Shown one piece after another: positions 52,750 to 64,000 of a stretch of DNA of 64,000 bases (position 1 is its first letter; each line of letters starts with the position of its first letter). The notes below the pieces were generated by a model. That model was not told where the DNA came from and did no database searches. It saw only the letters and a list, made by a program, of their open reading frames with translations. The translations under genes were made by a program, and so were the position numbers. Source of the stretch: Ariolimax columbianus (taxonomy: Eukaryota > Mollusca > Gastropoda > Stylommatophora > Arionidae); NCBI GenBank assembly GCA_036924085.1, contig JAVGWX010000005.1, positions 37,727,983-37,791,982 of the forward strand, read 5' to 3'.

Positions 52750-53260
52750 TAGATAAATTGTCCGTGTTTAGTCTTTTCACTCACCCATGACCTATCCAAC
52801 TTCGGTGATCCTTCTGGAAGCTTTCACTTCCGTTGGCTTAGCTCCTGTGATCATTGAGGCATGCAGGCTTCCTCACCACCATTTCAAGGTAAAAGACTTT
52901 AGGAAGGTTGAGACTTTATGACAGATCAAAATCTTAGCAAGCCTGAGAGAAGCGATTTATCAAGCTCTGAAGTTCCTGCTAACTGTGTGGAACAATTGCA
53001 GTATCATTAGCGACAGCAAGTCCCTGATGGTGATCTCCCTGGTCTTCGTGTTGGCCTTGAGTCTGACAACGTTAATCATCTGACCTAGTGTGAAGACATA
53101 TTCCTTCCAATGTGTTACCAAATGTATGCTTCAGTAACAGAGCACATACGATTCCGAACATCGTTTGGGCGCAGAACTCACTCCTTCTTGGAATACCAAA
53201 TAGTTGTGAAATGCTACTACCAAACTGTTCTTGCTACGCCTTCAATGAATGACAAGCTGA
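52750..53260. other. no recognisable feature
   Basis: Mixed-composition DNA without a supported frame or repeat. Confidence 0.4.
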
Positions 53261-53264
53261 CCTG

Positions 53265-53430
53265 ACACATATACACGCATACACCCACAAATACACATGT
53301 GCACACACACATGCACACACCCAAACCCATCCATTTACACATCCAAACCCACCAAAACCCAACAAAAACAAATAAAACCCCACCCCACAGCACCCACCAA
53401 TCCAACAAATAACCACACACACCCACATCA
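53265..53430. repeat. CA/CCA-rich low-complexity tract
   Basis: ACAC, CACCCA and AACCC words dominate. The valine- and cysteine-rich minus-strand frames are translations of this composition. Confidence 0.85.
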
Positions 53431-53597
53431 CCAATCTACAGACTAGATGGACTGATCAAAGACCTAGTTTCGCATTGGCACAATGTTGCAAAAGATCGGG
53501 AAACACATAATATTGTTGGCTTTCTCGATTTCGATGTATTTTCAGTACTGACGATTAGTTGATAAAAACTTCATATCCGGTTTCATCTTTTCATATA

Positions 53598-54520
53598 ATT
53601 GTTGTTGTTGTTGTTGTTGTTATCACATAGCTGCTGATCAAGCCTGCTCTTGGCAGCCCAATGGAATTCTCATGTGGAAACAGGTCTTCTTCATTTGTTT
53701 CACTGATCCGTACAGTGTTGGCAATTGTCGGCAGTGCTTGTAAAAATCTTTTCCTCATGTCCGCAAACGCTTTCACTCAATTAGATGTTGAACTGTTTCA
53801 TCAGGATGAGAGCAATGTCTGCACAAGGGCAGTTGCTGGAGATTGATGCGGTTGAAGTGGCTATTTATTCTAGTATTTCCTGTTCGGAACTGAAAGATGA
53901 GACTTGTAAATCTTCTATGTAGTTTATTTATGTCATCATTACTTTTTTGGCTGTGACATTTTGCTAAATACACTGCGACCTGTTGTTCCCGCTGCCCACC
54001 TGTTCATCCATATTTCCAGAGTATTATTCTTAATAATTCACTTTACTGTGTGGTTACTGCAGGGTCTATCCAATTGTTGTTTCGTGTCTCCTGTTTTTGC
54101 CAATTTGTCGGCCATCTCATTCCCTAGTAGGCCACTATGTCCAGGGATCGATTACAATGTGACATTTATCCCGTAGGCAATGATGATGTTGTTGATCGCC
54201 TTCCACATCAAGAATATCTCCTTTTCTTTATATGGGGTGTTCTTCAGTACCTCAAGAACCGACTTGGAGTCTCTAAATATCACAAAGTCCATCGGCAACA
54301 ATTCGCTTAAGACAAACTTTATAGCCTCGGCCTCCTCTTCATCATTTCAACGGTTTTCGCACATGAATCACAAAACGCGTATTTGGAAATATCCGGGTAT
54401 TTCACATGGATACCATACAAAAAATATTTTAATGCTGATCCATCCGTATCGACAAGGACTGCCAATTTTGGGTAGCTAGAGACTGTCTCCATGGCACATG
54501 TCTTCATGATATTAGGTGTA
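53598..54520 (-). pseudogene. LINE-H RNase H and C-terminal region with CAA-repeat tail
   Basis: The minus strand carries DTDGSALKYFLYGIHV near 54,440, YPDISKYAFCDSCAKT near 54,390, a DSKSVLEVLKNTP-like block near 54,255, a D.WPT.E and MADKLAKTGD-like block near 54,080, and DDINKLHRRFTSLIFQFRTG with CRHCSHPDETVQHLIE at 53,773-53,945. This is the RNase H domain plus the C-terminal Cys/His segment of an RNase H-bearing LINE, distinct from LINE-B. The (CAA)n tail is seen as GTT repeats at 53,599-53,622. Many stops. Confidence 0.75.
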
Positions 54521-54712
54521 GTTTACTTGGTGGCCGCCTTTTGTGTCAGGTATGTTATTATGACTGGCAGGCAACGTTTTTCCCAAGGGGTGGTCCAAAA
54601 AACATCTTTTCCGTTTCTGTCTCCTCTGGTAAATGGTGAATATGGCGTTCCTTTTCTGCTACTTTTAGTGGGGACAAATGCTCAAGTCTTCTCTTTTGCT
54701 TCCAATTGGTAC

Positions 54713-55235
54713 CCATTTTTGGTCTCTCGTATCTCTCTACCGCTTCAGTCAGTGCCCTCTTTCTCTTGTCTCTTGTATCTCTCTACCGCTTCAGTCAGTG
54801 CCTCCTTTCTCCTGTCTCTCGTATCTCTCTACCGCTTCAGTCAGTGCCTCCTTTCTCCTGTCTCTCGTATCTCTCTACCGCTTCAGTCAGTGCCTCCTTT
54901 CTCCTGTCTCTCGTATCTCTCTACCGCTTCAGTCAGTGCCTCCTTTCTCCTGTCTCTCGTATCTCTCTACCGCTTCAGTCAGTGCCTCCTTTCTCCTGTC
55001 TCTCGTATCTCTCTACCGCTTCAGTCAGTGCCTCCTTTCTCATGTCTCTCGTATCTCTCTACCGCTTCAGTCAGTGCCTCCTTTCTCATGTCTCTCGTAT
55101 CTCTCTACCGCTTCAGTCAGTGCCTCCTTTCTCTTGTCTCTCGTATCTCTCTACCGCTTCAGTCAGTGCCTCCTTTCTCATGTCTCTCGTATCTCTCTAC
55201 CGCTTCAGTCAGTGCCTCCTTTCTCCTAACTAGCG
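54713..55235 (+). repeat. 46-bp minisatellite, about 11 copies
   Basis: Units TCTCTCGTATCTCTCTACCG, CTTCAGTCAGTGCCTCCTTT, CTCCTG with C/T/A changes only at the last triplet. Because 46 leaves a remainder of one codon base and no unit frame has a stop, all three plus frames stay open, giving apparent proteins of 175-254 codons (54,491-55,255 and overlaps). They are artefacts. The array lies between the RNase H and RT pieces of LINE-H. Confidence 0.95.
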
Positions 55236-55239
55236 TTTC

Positions 55240-55860
55240 TCGCACGCCGCCGTAGGTGTTGATTTCATCTCTCCCCTCCCCCCCCCCCCCCCACAAATTG
55301 GTCTGAGAACTTGATTCTGAACCCGGTCAATAAATCATCATAGGCGTCTCAATCTTTGCTTTGCAGACCATGCGCGTGGCACCCTGTGAGTAGCCTCTCA
55401 GGGCGCAAGCATGGGCGCTGAATATGGAGACCCTGAGCTGCCCAAACTGCAAGATCTTCCTCTCGGTCTCGCTGGTATACTCTAAAGGAATGCAAAGCAT
55501 GAGAATTTGGCACCAGCTGCAGGAGAAGCTGGCATGAGTTCGCAATTTGAAAACCATCCGCCTTAGGTGCTACCACTCCGGATTTTCTGTCTGGGTTTAA
55601 TCTCGTAGCTCAACCCTCTCCCGAGGTTTTCACAATGCAGTGGAGTCGTTGCCCGCAGATGCTAGTTACTCGAGACATTCAATGATACTCCCATCGCCCC
55701 AAGACTAGCCAGTATTATGTGGAACTACACCCAGTAAATATGAAAGGTGTTATTTGTACTTACAGTGGTCTGTAAGGAAAGGCTGTAGTCTATCAACGGT
55801 CATACATATCCAAAGTTTAGTTGCCGAATGGTTTGTTTACCAGCTTACAAATTTGTACTA
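55240..55860. other. unassigned, poly-C tract at left
   Basis: A C homopolymer-rich run at 55,271-55,292 is followed by balanced-composition DNA with two overlapping minus-strand frames of 75-76 codons (55,327-55,576). They have no motif I know. Confidence 0.4.
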
Positions 55861-55869
55861 GCAAGTCTC

Positions 55870-56220
55870 TTGATTAAGTTTAATCGCTTTTGATGCTTTA
55901 CCTCTAACATTGCAGATGTGGCTGCCAAATTTCAACTGTCTAGTGTTACTCCCAGATAAACTGGGGTATCTTCTTTTACTAGTAATTCCCCATTCATTTT
56001 GATGTTAATGGATCTCTTTGCTTTTTATGACTGCGGGAGAAGATGGTGTATACGGTTTTCTGTGCATTTATCTTTAGTTTCCACAGTTGGCAATATACTT
56101 ATATTCTTAGTATTCTTATTCTGTTGATCTTGGCTTTTACCAAAATGGAACATTTCTCGGTGGTCCAAAAGGCGAGATCATCAGCGAGTAAAGTGATCAC
56201 TTTCCTTCCTGGCTGCCTTT
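55870..56220 (-). pseudogene. LINE-H RT motif C fragment
   Basis: Minus strand reads LLADDLAFWTTEKCSILVKA (LADD in the motif C position), KINAQKTVYTIFSRS, INIKMNGELLVKED-like and PVYLGVTLD-like segments. ADDLAFWT and INPEKT.Y..FS are typical of the RNase H-bearing LINEs such as LINE-B and its relatives. Same strand as 53,598-54,520, so it is probably the upstream part of LINE-H, now separated by a minisatellite. Confidence 0.65.
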
Positions 56221-56664
56221 TTTTTTATTAACAGTAGGCCAGAGACAAATTTTAAGCTGAATCGACTAAAATGTGTCTGACATATCATTACATTAGAACG
56301 TGAATTGATGTTACAATACATATCTCCTTGAATAATAACTAAAGTTGGACACGCCTTCTTCCCACGAAAAATAACTAAAATAGTCAACATACGGTCTCAT
56401 GTTTACGAAATAGCACTAATGCATACACTGAGGTAGTTGTGAAATGATGAAAGGATGGCGTTTTGTGGGATTTCCATTCAGTTGCCGAGCAATTATGTTT
56501 GTTCGATTTTCGGTCCCATTCATACAAATAAATAAACAAATAAATATATGCGTACGTTGATAGTGGTGTACCAAACTATTTTACTGTAGACAAACAATTT
56601 ATCGTACACATATGTGTAAGAGTACACGCGCAGAGTAATATATATCATAATAATGATAGGGATC

Positions 56665-57009
56665 AATGTGCTGAGCAGCGCATGAGCTGCAGTGGTCAGC
56701 GACCCATAACTGACTGCTAGCGTCAGGGCCAGCGAACTAGAGCTGCCAAGACCCTTCTACACCTCCACGCGGTGATCCTGGATAACAGGCTGGAGCAGAG
56801 CAGACTGGCTAAGAAGAAGGGTTCGAAGAGGGAATGCTAACCTAGTACTCAAAACAATACTTGCTGAAGTCGGATGTGTTGGACGAAAGGTGTAAAGATT
56901 GCAGTCAAGCTGATAGCTACGACACAACCCATTCCGTTCTCTGAACTACATTCTGCTAGTTAAGCCATTTCAGGGTTTGGTAGCGGGAGATTGAGAACAA
57001 ACGAAGCCA
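56665..57009 (+). mobile_element. SINE-B copy (f), full length
   Basis: Starts at GGGATCAATGTGCTGAGCAG and follows the long-head SINE-B through GGTAGCGGGAGATTGAG to CGAAGCC. Flanks ATCATAATA and ATCATGATA may be a decayed target duplication but lie in AT-rich DNA. Confidence 0.87.
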
Positions 57010-57017
57010 TTATCATG

Positions 57018-57018
<1 letters not shown>

Positions 57019-57065
<47 letters not shown>
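57019..57065. repeat. AT microsatellite
   Basis: AT dinucleotide run between SINE-B copy (f) and the LINE-C 3' end. Confidence 0.95.
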
Positions 57066-57909
<844 letters not shown>

Positions 57910-58334
57910 TGACGGGGGATGGGGGAGGTGAGGGGCGAAGAGAGAAATATATCAGAGATAATGAAATTGAATTTACGAAATAGCAACATAGTGAATGTGA
58001 GAGAGATTGCGAGAGAGAACCACATAGTGAATATCTGAGGGATAATGTGAAAGAAGATGTAGCTATACTGAGAGTGAATGTACAACAACAGGGAGGAATG
58101 AGGATGAGACAGGATGATAAACAATATGTGGAGATTGAGAGAGAATGGAAAATACTACAGAGATAACGAGTGCAAATGAGATAATTTGGAAATAAACGCG
58201 GATGAGAAAGACATAGCAGTATACAGAGGAGGACAGAGAAAGAGAGAGAGATAGAGAGAGAGAGCGAGAGATAGAGAATGGAATGAGTGAGAGAAAATGA
58301 AATAGACAATATTTTTCGTCTAATTCTTCTTTCT

Positions 58335-58480
58335 TTCTAAAACTCCCTCTACCAAGCCCTGAAAAGGTCTTTGCGAATAGCAAGATGCAGTCCGGAAAAC
58401 GGAACGCGCTGTGTTGTGGCTTACAGCTTAAATGCGATATTTGCACATTTCGGACCTACACATCCGACTTCATCATCACA
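58335..58480 (-). mobile_element. SINE-B copy (g), body only
   Basis: CTACCAAGCCCTGAAAAGGT, AGTCCGGAAAACGGAACGC and TGCGATATTTGCACATTTCG form the SINE-B body in reverse orientation. It is closer to the tRNA-head copies. The neighbouring 58,480-58,860 shows nothing I can assign. Confidence 0.75.
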
Positions 58481-58864
58481 TTTGTGTGACATGGGTAGCC
58501 TTCTCTATTCCACATTTGGCTTCTATCCAAACCTCGTTCAATGCTGAAGGTGAGACTGCTATCTATTGGAGCCACGCAAAAGGGGGCGGCCCCCTCGTAC
58601 GCCTCCAGCCGGCCGATAAGAGACCATTGTTACATTTAGCTGCCTGGAACATGATCTGCTAAACCGGAACTTCCTGGTCCAGTCGAACCACGTACCTAAC
58701 CCAGCTAGGCGCCAGTTTACCAGAGTGTCCAAGATGGAGGGATGGCTCGTCTTCGCACAGACCTCGACATTACGGACTAGATCGAACCACCAGATGCTGA
58801 GGATACGTCCGCTGGTTGCGCATGTGAAAGGTAAAGAGTCCTGATTTGTCCTGATTAAGTCATT

Positions 58865-59010
58865 TTTTTTAATGAGCTCTAATAATCATGTTTTTTTTGG
58901 TGAACTCAAATAATCATGTGTTTTTTGGTGAGCTCTAATAATCATGTATTTTTCTTTTGGTGAGCTCTAATAATTATGTTTTTATTGTGAGCTCTAATAA
59001 TCATTTTGTT
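58865..59010. repeat. short degenerate minisatellite (about 30-33 bp)
   Basis: GAGCTCTAATAATCATG followed by a T-rich spacer recurs about four to five times with spacer length changes. Confidence 0.8.
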
Positions 59011-59514
59011 TTTAAACAATTAATTTTACACGACAAAGCTGAAAGACACAAACACACATTTTCTTATTCAGTTTCCAAATGTGATTTATTGTACATAATT
59101 GGTTTTCGGGCACTACAGACAGACTTATGAGTTCGCAGTTTTTCTCAGAAAATGGTCAAGATTATTGGTACTGACAGTGAGTTTAGCTCGCTGGTTTAAG
59201 GCTTTGCTGCTTTATTCTGCCTAGGCCATTTTTTGCGCAACTCTTGCTGTAATGCAAACACATGCAGTCGTGTATTATTCATTCATCAAATGCGTTGCTA
59301 GTTTGTAAAATGCAGTGAAAATGGTTTGCTGGTTTATTTGGCTTGGCTTCGTTTATTGTCAATCTTCCGCTACCAAACACTGAAAGGGCTTAAGTAGCAG
59401 AATGTAGTCCAGAGAACGGAATGCGTTGTGCCATAGTTTACAGATTGACTGCGATATTTGCACCTTTCGGTCCAACACATCCGACTTCAGGAAGCATTTT
59501 TTGAGTACCGGGTT

Positions 59515-60356
59515 CAAGCATGGACTGGACCCATGCATACACCGACGGTTCTGTAACAAACACAACACAGAACGGAGGGGCAGGGGCATTCCTGAGCCTA
59601 CCAAATGGCAGAAAAATAACACTGTCATTGGCAACTGTAAAATACACAAGCAATTTCAGAACGGAGGCAGAGGCACTGAGGGCGACAGTGGAAGAAATGG
59701 TGACATGTAAAAGGAATGAAAGCCATATAGTCCTGCTTACAGATGCCCTGGCCGTAGTCACAGCACTGAAAAGCCAGAAAAATACTGAACTTAATGATTT
59801 AAGAGCAGTACTCTGTCAACTATGCCAGCAGTCCGCACCCAAAAGAGTAGTGGAACAGTGAGATCCATCCCACTGCAACATCCAAGGCAACGAGGAGGCA
59901 GACATACTGGCAAAAGAAGGTGCAAGACTACCACAACCAGATGCTAGTATGACACAAGAAGAGTCAAAACGGCTTATTAGACCTAGATACATGACCAAAT
60001 GGGAAACAGAACATACTGGCTACACAACAAACGATGCCTATTACCAGTTGAACAGAAGAGAGCAGGTCGTGGTCTTTAGACTTCGCACTGGCCACAATAG
60101 ACTGAGGTACCACCTATTCAACAAATTGAAGATAGGTGGCACTGACGAATGCTCGTGTGGTACAGGGAAAATGACCGCTGAGTATTTGCTGCAAAACTGC
60201 CCGACATACGAGAACCACAGAAAGCAGATGTGGCCATCACCAGTGGCAACACTAGACAAGCTCTATGGCAGTGTCCACAGCCTTAGGATGACCGCTGCTT
60301 TTTTCGAAAAAAATAAAGGTCAACGTCTGACAGCGTAAAAAGACGAAGAAGAAGAA
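59515..60356 (+). mobile_element. LINE-B copy 6, inserted in SINE-B, with TSD
   Basis: 842 bp of LINE-B 3' sequence ending in a GAA repeat (60,342-60,356). The perfect direct repeat GAGTACCGGGTT occurs at 59,503-59,514 and 60,357-60,368. It is truncated at almost the same point as copy 3, at the start of the RNase H domain. Confidence 0.95.
59520..60338 (+). pseudogene. LINE-B copy 6 RNase H and C-terminal region
   Basis: Reads MDWTHAYTDGSVTNTTQNGG, ESHIVLLTDALAVVTALKSQ, then VVEQ and a stop at 59,859-59,861 where the other copies have QWVPSHCNI. The frame goes on through the GNEEADILA block (R to I change) to QEESKRLIRPRYMTKWETEH and DECSCGTGKMTAEYLLQNC. The C-terminal part (59,949-60,338) is open. 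The single stop and few changes suggest a young copy. Confidence 0.88.
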
Positions 60357-60699
60357 GAGTACCGGGTTAACATTTCCTCTTCGATCCCTTCTCCTTAGCC
60401 AGTCCGCCCTATTGCAGCTTGTTATCCAGGATCACATCGTGGAGGGGTAGAAGGGTCTTGGCAGCTGTGGTTCGCTGGCCTTGACGCTAGCATTCAGCTA
60501 TGGGTGGCTGACTACTGCAGTTCATGCGCTGCTCAGCTTCTTGATCATTGAAAATTCAACAAATGGTTTGCTGGTTTGTCTAATGGATTGCTAATTCATC
60601 AAATGGATTGCTAGCTTATATAAAGTATAGTTAATTCATCAAATGTATTGCTAATTCATAAATTTATTGGTGATTCATGAAATAGATTGATATAATAGA

Positions 60700-61075
60700 T
60701 GATCAAACACCACAATTTTAATTATTGTGGTGGCCAGAATAGAACACTGTCATTGAGAATGCGCTAAAAGCATTAAAATCATGTACTTTGATGAGTCGAC
60801 TTCACTCGAACTGACACATGTACGAATCAAGCATTTGCATGTACTATTTTTTCGGTGATTATTTACAGTTTGATGAAAAAATCTAGATTAATTGGCAATG
60901 CCGTTGTAAGAGCGATGTTTGACACCCCCACAGTTAAAAAGTGGACTATTCTGTGAAGTGACTACCAAAATAAAATCCGGTGGTGAAAATGTATATCCGG
61001 TGCAAACAAATAAATATTAATGTTTGTTTGGGGTGAATTTAAGGACAAGTACCGAATGCTGTTGTAATTGTTGGC
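60700..61075. other. no recognisable feature
   Basis: AT-rich DNA with no supported gene or repeat. Confidence 0.4.
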
Positions 61076-61079
61076 TCCC

Positions 61080-61133
61080 ATTGACTTCTATTCTCTTTCT
61101 TTCTCTTTCTTTCTTTTTCTCTCTCTTTCTCTC

Positions 61134-61164
<31 letters not shown>

Positions 61165-61200
61165 TTTTCTCTCACTCAGTCTCTCTAACATATTCCGTTT
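61080..61200. repeat. CT-rich microsatellite
   Basis: CTTT and CTCT repeats leading into the 42-bp array. A second pure CT run lies at 61,682-61,730. Confidence 0.9.
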
Positions 61201-61214
61201 GCATGCCTCGAAGT

Positions 61215-61655
61215 GTTCTCTTCTCAGTATTTCTCGCACCTGTTCTCCTTAACTCAGTTCTCTTCTCTGTATCTCTCGCTCTTGTTCTCCCTAACTTGGT
61301 TTTCGTCTCTGTATCTTTCGCTCTTGTTCTCCCTAACTTGGTTTTCGTCTCTGTATCTTTCGCTCTTGTTCTCCCTAACTCAGTTTTCGTCTCTGTATCT
61401 TTCGCTCTTGTTCTCCCTAACTCAGTTTTCGTCTCATTATCTCTCGCTCTTGTTCTCCCTAACTCAGTTTTCGTCTCATTATCTCTCGCTCTTGTTCTCC
61501 CTAACTCAGTTTTCGTCTCATTATCTCTCGCTCTTGTTCTCCATAACCTGGTTTTCGTCTCTTCGTCTGTCGCTCTTGTTCTCCCTAACTCAGTTTTCGT
61601 CTCTGTAACTTTCGCTCTTGTTCTCCCTAACTCAGTTTTCGTCTCGTGTCAGCCT
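61215..61655 (+). repeat. 42-bp pyrimidine-rich minisatellite, about 10 copies
   Basis: Units TTCTCCCTAACTCAGTTTTC, GTCTCTGTATCTTTCGCTCT, TG with a TCTCTGTATC/TCTCATTATC variant that runs in blocks. As 42 is a multiple of three, two plus frames are open for 131 and 237 codons with a 14-residue period (LALVLPNSVFVSVS-like). Hydrophobic periodicity is a by-product of the pyrimidine-rich strand, and I see no evidence of a gene. Confidence 0.93.
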
Positions 61656-61679
61656 GTCCTTTCTATATTAATCCATTTA

Positions 61680-61715
<36 letters not shown>

Positions 61716-61799
61716 CCCCTCTCTCTCTACCTCTATTTGACTGGCTTTGACCGTAGCTCTTTCCCCTTATTGTTTGTCTAGCTCGTCACATCGTAAATC

Positions 61800-62540
61800 T
61801 AGTTCACCAGAATCGAATCAAACAAGGAGGTGTCCCGGTTTCGTTCTCATTCTTATGTCTTTCCTTTCCGAGCCAGCAATTTGACATCCACCCATTCATT
61901 AGCGAATTCAGAACCGCAAATCCGAGACGTTTTCCCAGAGACAACGACAGTCTCAATGGATACATCTGGCCAGAACCGAAGTCGTCAACCTCACACGTCA
62001 TCAATTCCTTCTAACACTTTCACGCAAGGATCAGTGGCGTAACTACCGATCGTGTCCAGGTGGGCGCTAACACTGAATGAACACCTTGAAGTACTGATAT
62101 AAATGTTGCCATGTACAGAATCGACCTCACTGCATTCTGGACATACTCATAGGTTCTCAGTCTATTTCATCACGTAAATAAAGCCGTGGATGTTTCAGGA
62201 TTTCTTTATCCCCATTGCTCTATACACCAATGCTCATACTACATGATCTACCATTTTTTTTCCTAACAATATATTTTCTGTGTATTGTTAATTTTTAGAT
62301 TAAAATACAGTCAAATCACTTGAAAGAATAAAGAGGAGATTGGATAAAAACATGTGGAAACTTGAACCGTTTTAAGGACACAATTTATGAAATATTTTTA
62401 ACTATCGTAAAGGGAAGGGAATGCAATACATTTGTAAAAACTAGCCGGGGTCTTTGTGTGTGACAAGAATAGCACCACTGCCTCACAGAGAGCTTGTCGT
62501 AAGAGCCGACTAACTGTGTGACATGGCATAACGCCGGCCA
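61800..62540. other. no recognisable feature
   Basis: Mixed, then AT-rich DNA. No gene, repeat unit or element end supported. Confidence 0.4.
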
Positions 62541-62549
62541 TGGTAAGAT

Positions 62550-62760
62550 GGTTTGTTTAGAGCACCATAGATGGGGTCTAACAGGCTGCGGGTCTACTTT
62601 CCTTTAGTGTCTGAGTCTATTAAGATGGTCTTGCACATCGCTTAACTACCCACAGGAAGCGCTTGTCCCAACGCAGCAGAGTATTAAGCTGCTCGAGCCT
62701 AGCCCACTAAGCAGGAAACCCTTCTCTCGGCTACATCCTGCTAATACCAGAGCTGGGACC
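62550..62760 (+). repeat. dispersed repeat, partner of 32,489-32,590
   Basis: ATGGTTTGTTTAGAGCA, GGCTGCGGGTCTACTTTCCT and ATGGTCTTGCACATCGC match the 32.5-kb copy. The following GCTCGAGCCTAGCCCACTAAGCAGGAAACC also resembles 49,037-49,066, so the repeat unit is probably longer than either copy. Confidence 0.65.
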
Positions 62761-62764
62761 TGCA

Positions 62765-64000
62765 AAGGAGCATCTGCCCCTGTAGAAGTACATGTTGACT
62801 AAAACCTAAGAACACAGATCTGGTTGGAAAAATTATTCTAAACAAAACAAATGTTAAAGCTGTTTAACAAGTACTACACCAAAGTCTGAAGAACAAATTG
62901 CAATAATAACTAGACAAAAATTTAGAACACAACAAAGAGTTACCAATGCACATATTACACAATTTGAGACTAGTACATAATCCAGAAAACAAATAATATT
63001 CTACGAAAATAAAATAAACCAGAAAGGCTCAGGAACAAACACAATTACTATTGAAATGATATTGAACCTCACCCTGAAAGCAAAGTCTGATCTGCTACAA
63101 TTATCAACAGAACATGACTAGCTAGCACACTCTCAAAAAGAGGGCTCACTGCAAACGTGAACAAAACCAACACAAAAAAAGAGAATTTATTCACATACTA
63201 CTTTAGATACAGGCCTTCTGACCCACGGAGAAGTTCCTTTCAAACGTCACATTCTACGGCTGACTAAATAATGGAACTTGCATTCGTCAACTATCAGTGC
63301 AGCTATAATAACGTACTCGATACACGAACATGGATATACAGTTGGTTTCATTGCAGGATATTGTGACAGGATCACTCTCAACAAAAATTTGATGTGTTTT
63401 TTACCGTGAATTTGTATCTGTGTGGAGCATGGGTTGATTATAACCTTGGAGATGCGTTATTTAGTCAGCGGTTGAATGTGACGTTTCAATGGATTTTCCC
63501 GGTGAATCAAACGGCCTATCTAAAGTAGGCCATGGTTTACCACCCGAATATGCATTAAGCTGCATCCTCTTCCCTATGTACATAATGCTTCTTTTTTCCA
63601 TCATATTGATGATACAGAAAGCACTGTGTGCAGACTTCAAGCTCGTATGGACCACATACAAATAAAAATAACAGCCCAGTAAAATTAAAAAAGAGCCATG
63701 CCCACAACACATAAAACTGTATACAGTCTTGATCAGAAGCACAACAGAAAATAAGAAAACGCAACAACACAAACTCGATGGACGTCTACCGACATGAAAT
63801 TAGGTTTTATTATACTTGGTAATCGAGGTTTGACAGGCAGCTCAGCGCTTTTAAATACACGATAATTGAAAAGGCAAGCAGGCGGCTCCCCTTGGGCAAA
63901 CATTGTTGAAACACCCCACGGGGAACAGAAAATTGAATTAAAGGCAGCTTTGCTACGATAAAAATTGAAGACCTAAAAGGCTCCACGAGCATTCACAATA
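62765..64000. other. no recognisable feature
   Basis: AT-rich DNA. Overlapping minus-strand frames of 71 and 103 codons at 63,461-63,772 have no motif I recognise and mutually overlap in different frames, so I do not call a gene. Confidence 0.4.

Larger units (their letters stand above)
59336..60560 (-). mobile_element. SINE-B copy (h), split by LINE-B, with 17-bp TSD
   Basis: The 3' part in reverse orientation lies at 59,336-59,514 (GGCTTGGCTTCG to ACCGGGTT) and the 5' long head at 60,369-60,560. The perfect direct repeat AAATGGTTTGCTGGTTT occurs at 59,319-59,335 and 60,561-60,577. This fixes both ends of the SINE-B unit and shows that the long head is part of a mobile retroposon. Confidence 0.94.
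59275..60690. repeat. ATTCATCAAATG minisatellite, split by nested insertions
   Basis: ATTCATCAAATG.GTTGCTAGT words at 59,280-59,335 resume at 60,561-60,690 as ATTCATCAAATG.ATTGCTA repeats of about 32-34 bp. The interruption is SINE-B copy (h), which contains LINE-B copy 6. Confidence 0.78.

Noticed and set aside
55327..55576. Two overlapping minus-strand frames of 75-76 codons
   Set aside because: Different frames of the same bases with no recognisable domain. At most one could be real, and nothing favours either.
61068..61781. 237-codon frame with hydrophobic 14-residue repeats, membrane-protein-like
   Set aside because: The unit is a 42-bp pyrimidine-rich minisatellite. Length divisible by three keeps frames open, and a second frame is open over the same bases.

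Overview
This window reads as repeat-dominated nuclear DNA of an invertebrate animal. I found no host gene with a convincing exon set, no rRNA or functional tRNA gene, no CRISPR array and no bacterial-style operon. What is present: at least ten lineages of non-LTR retrotransposon (LINE) debris, two mariner transposons with visible terminal inverted repeats, three SINE-like families with tRNA-type promoters or target-site duplications, more than a dozen distinct minisatellites or satellites (unit lengths 32-63 bp), and long microsatellites. The mix of RNase H-bearing, RTE-like and CR1-like LINEs with mariners and tRNA-SINEs suggests a lophotrochozoan such as a mollusc, but this is inference. 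The LINE letters used here (A-M) are labels for this window only.

Region by region. 1-6.1 kb: CA microsatellites, an RNase H fossil, a 33-bp minisatellite, a 15-copy 61-bp satellite with two dyads per unit, and a tRNA-type SINE. 6.1-10.8 kb: a Foldback-like structure. A 38-bp satellite array on the left and related 38-bp arrays in inverted orientation on the right flank a core holding LINE-D, itself split by a LINE-B insertion. 12.0-18.4 kb: a G-rich degenerate repeat, then LINE-A (endonuclease, RT, C2H2 finger) on the minus strand with a LINE-B copy inserted near its 5' end. 18.7-23.1 kb: SINE-B, a broken copy of a protein family I recognise only as a widespread invertebrate unknown, and a 63-bp satellite split by LINE-B. 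23.8-25.1 kb: a 1.3-kb mariner with long TIRs. 25.7-29.7 kb: LINE-B, CR1-like and LINE-C pieces, SINE-A with a clear target-site duplication, and SINE-B. 30.3-34.2 kb: a minisatellite with a 291-bp higher-order repeat, 41-bp and 37-bp arrays. 35.0-36.3 kb: ACTC and GATA microsatellites. 38.4-43.3 kb: a 4-kb LINE-B copy (endonuclease, RT, RNase H) inserted into the left TIR of an internally deleted mariner. 44.8-52.7 kb: CR1-like, LINE-E, LINE-M/G and LINE-F remnants with SINE insertions. 53.6-56.2 kb: LINE-H and a 46-bp array. 56.7-60.7 kb: SINE-B copies, LINE-C, long AT tracts and a three-level nest (minisatellite, SINE-B, LINE-B). 61.1-61.7 kb: a 42-bp pyrimidine-rich array. 62.7-64.0 kb: nothing recognised.

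The best supported story is LINE-B. Six copies end in a GAA-repeat tail and are bounded by target-site duplications (five of 11-14 bp, one weaker of 8 bp), and they landed in other repeats: LINE-D, LINE-A or its 5' flank, a satellite, a mariner and a SINE. It is probably the most recently active family here. The most unusual structure is the 6.1-10.8 kb inverted-satellite element.
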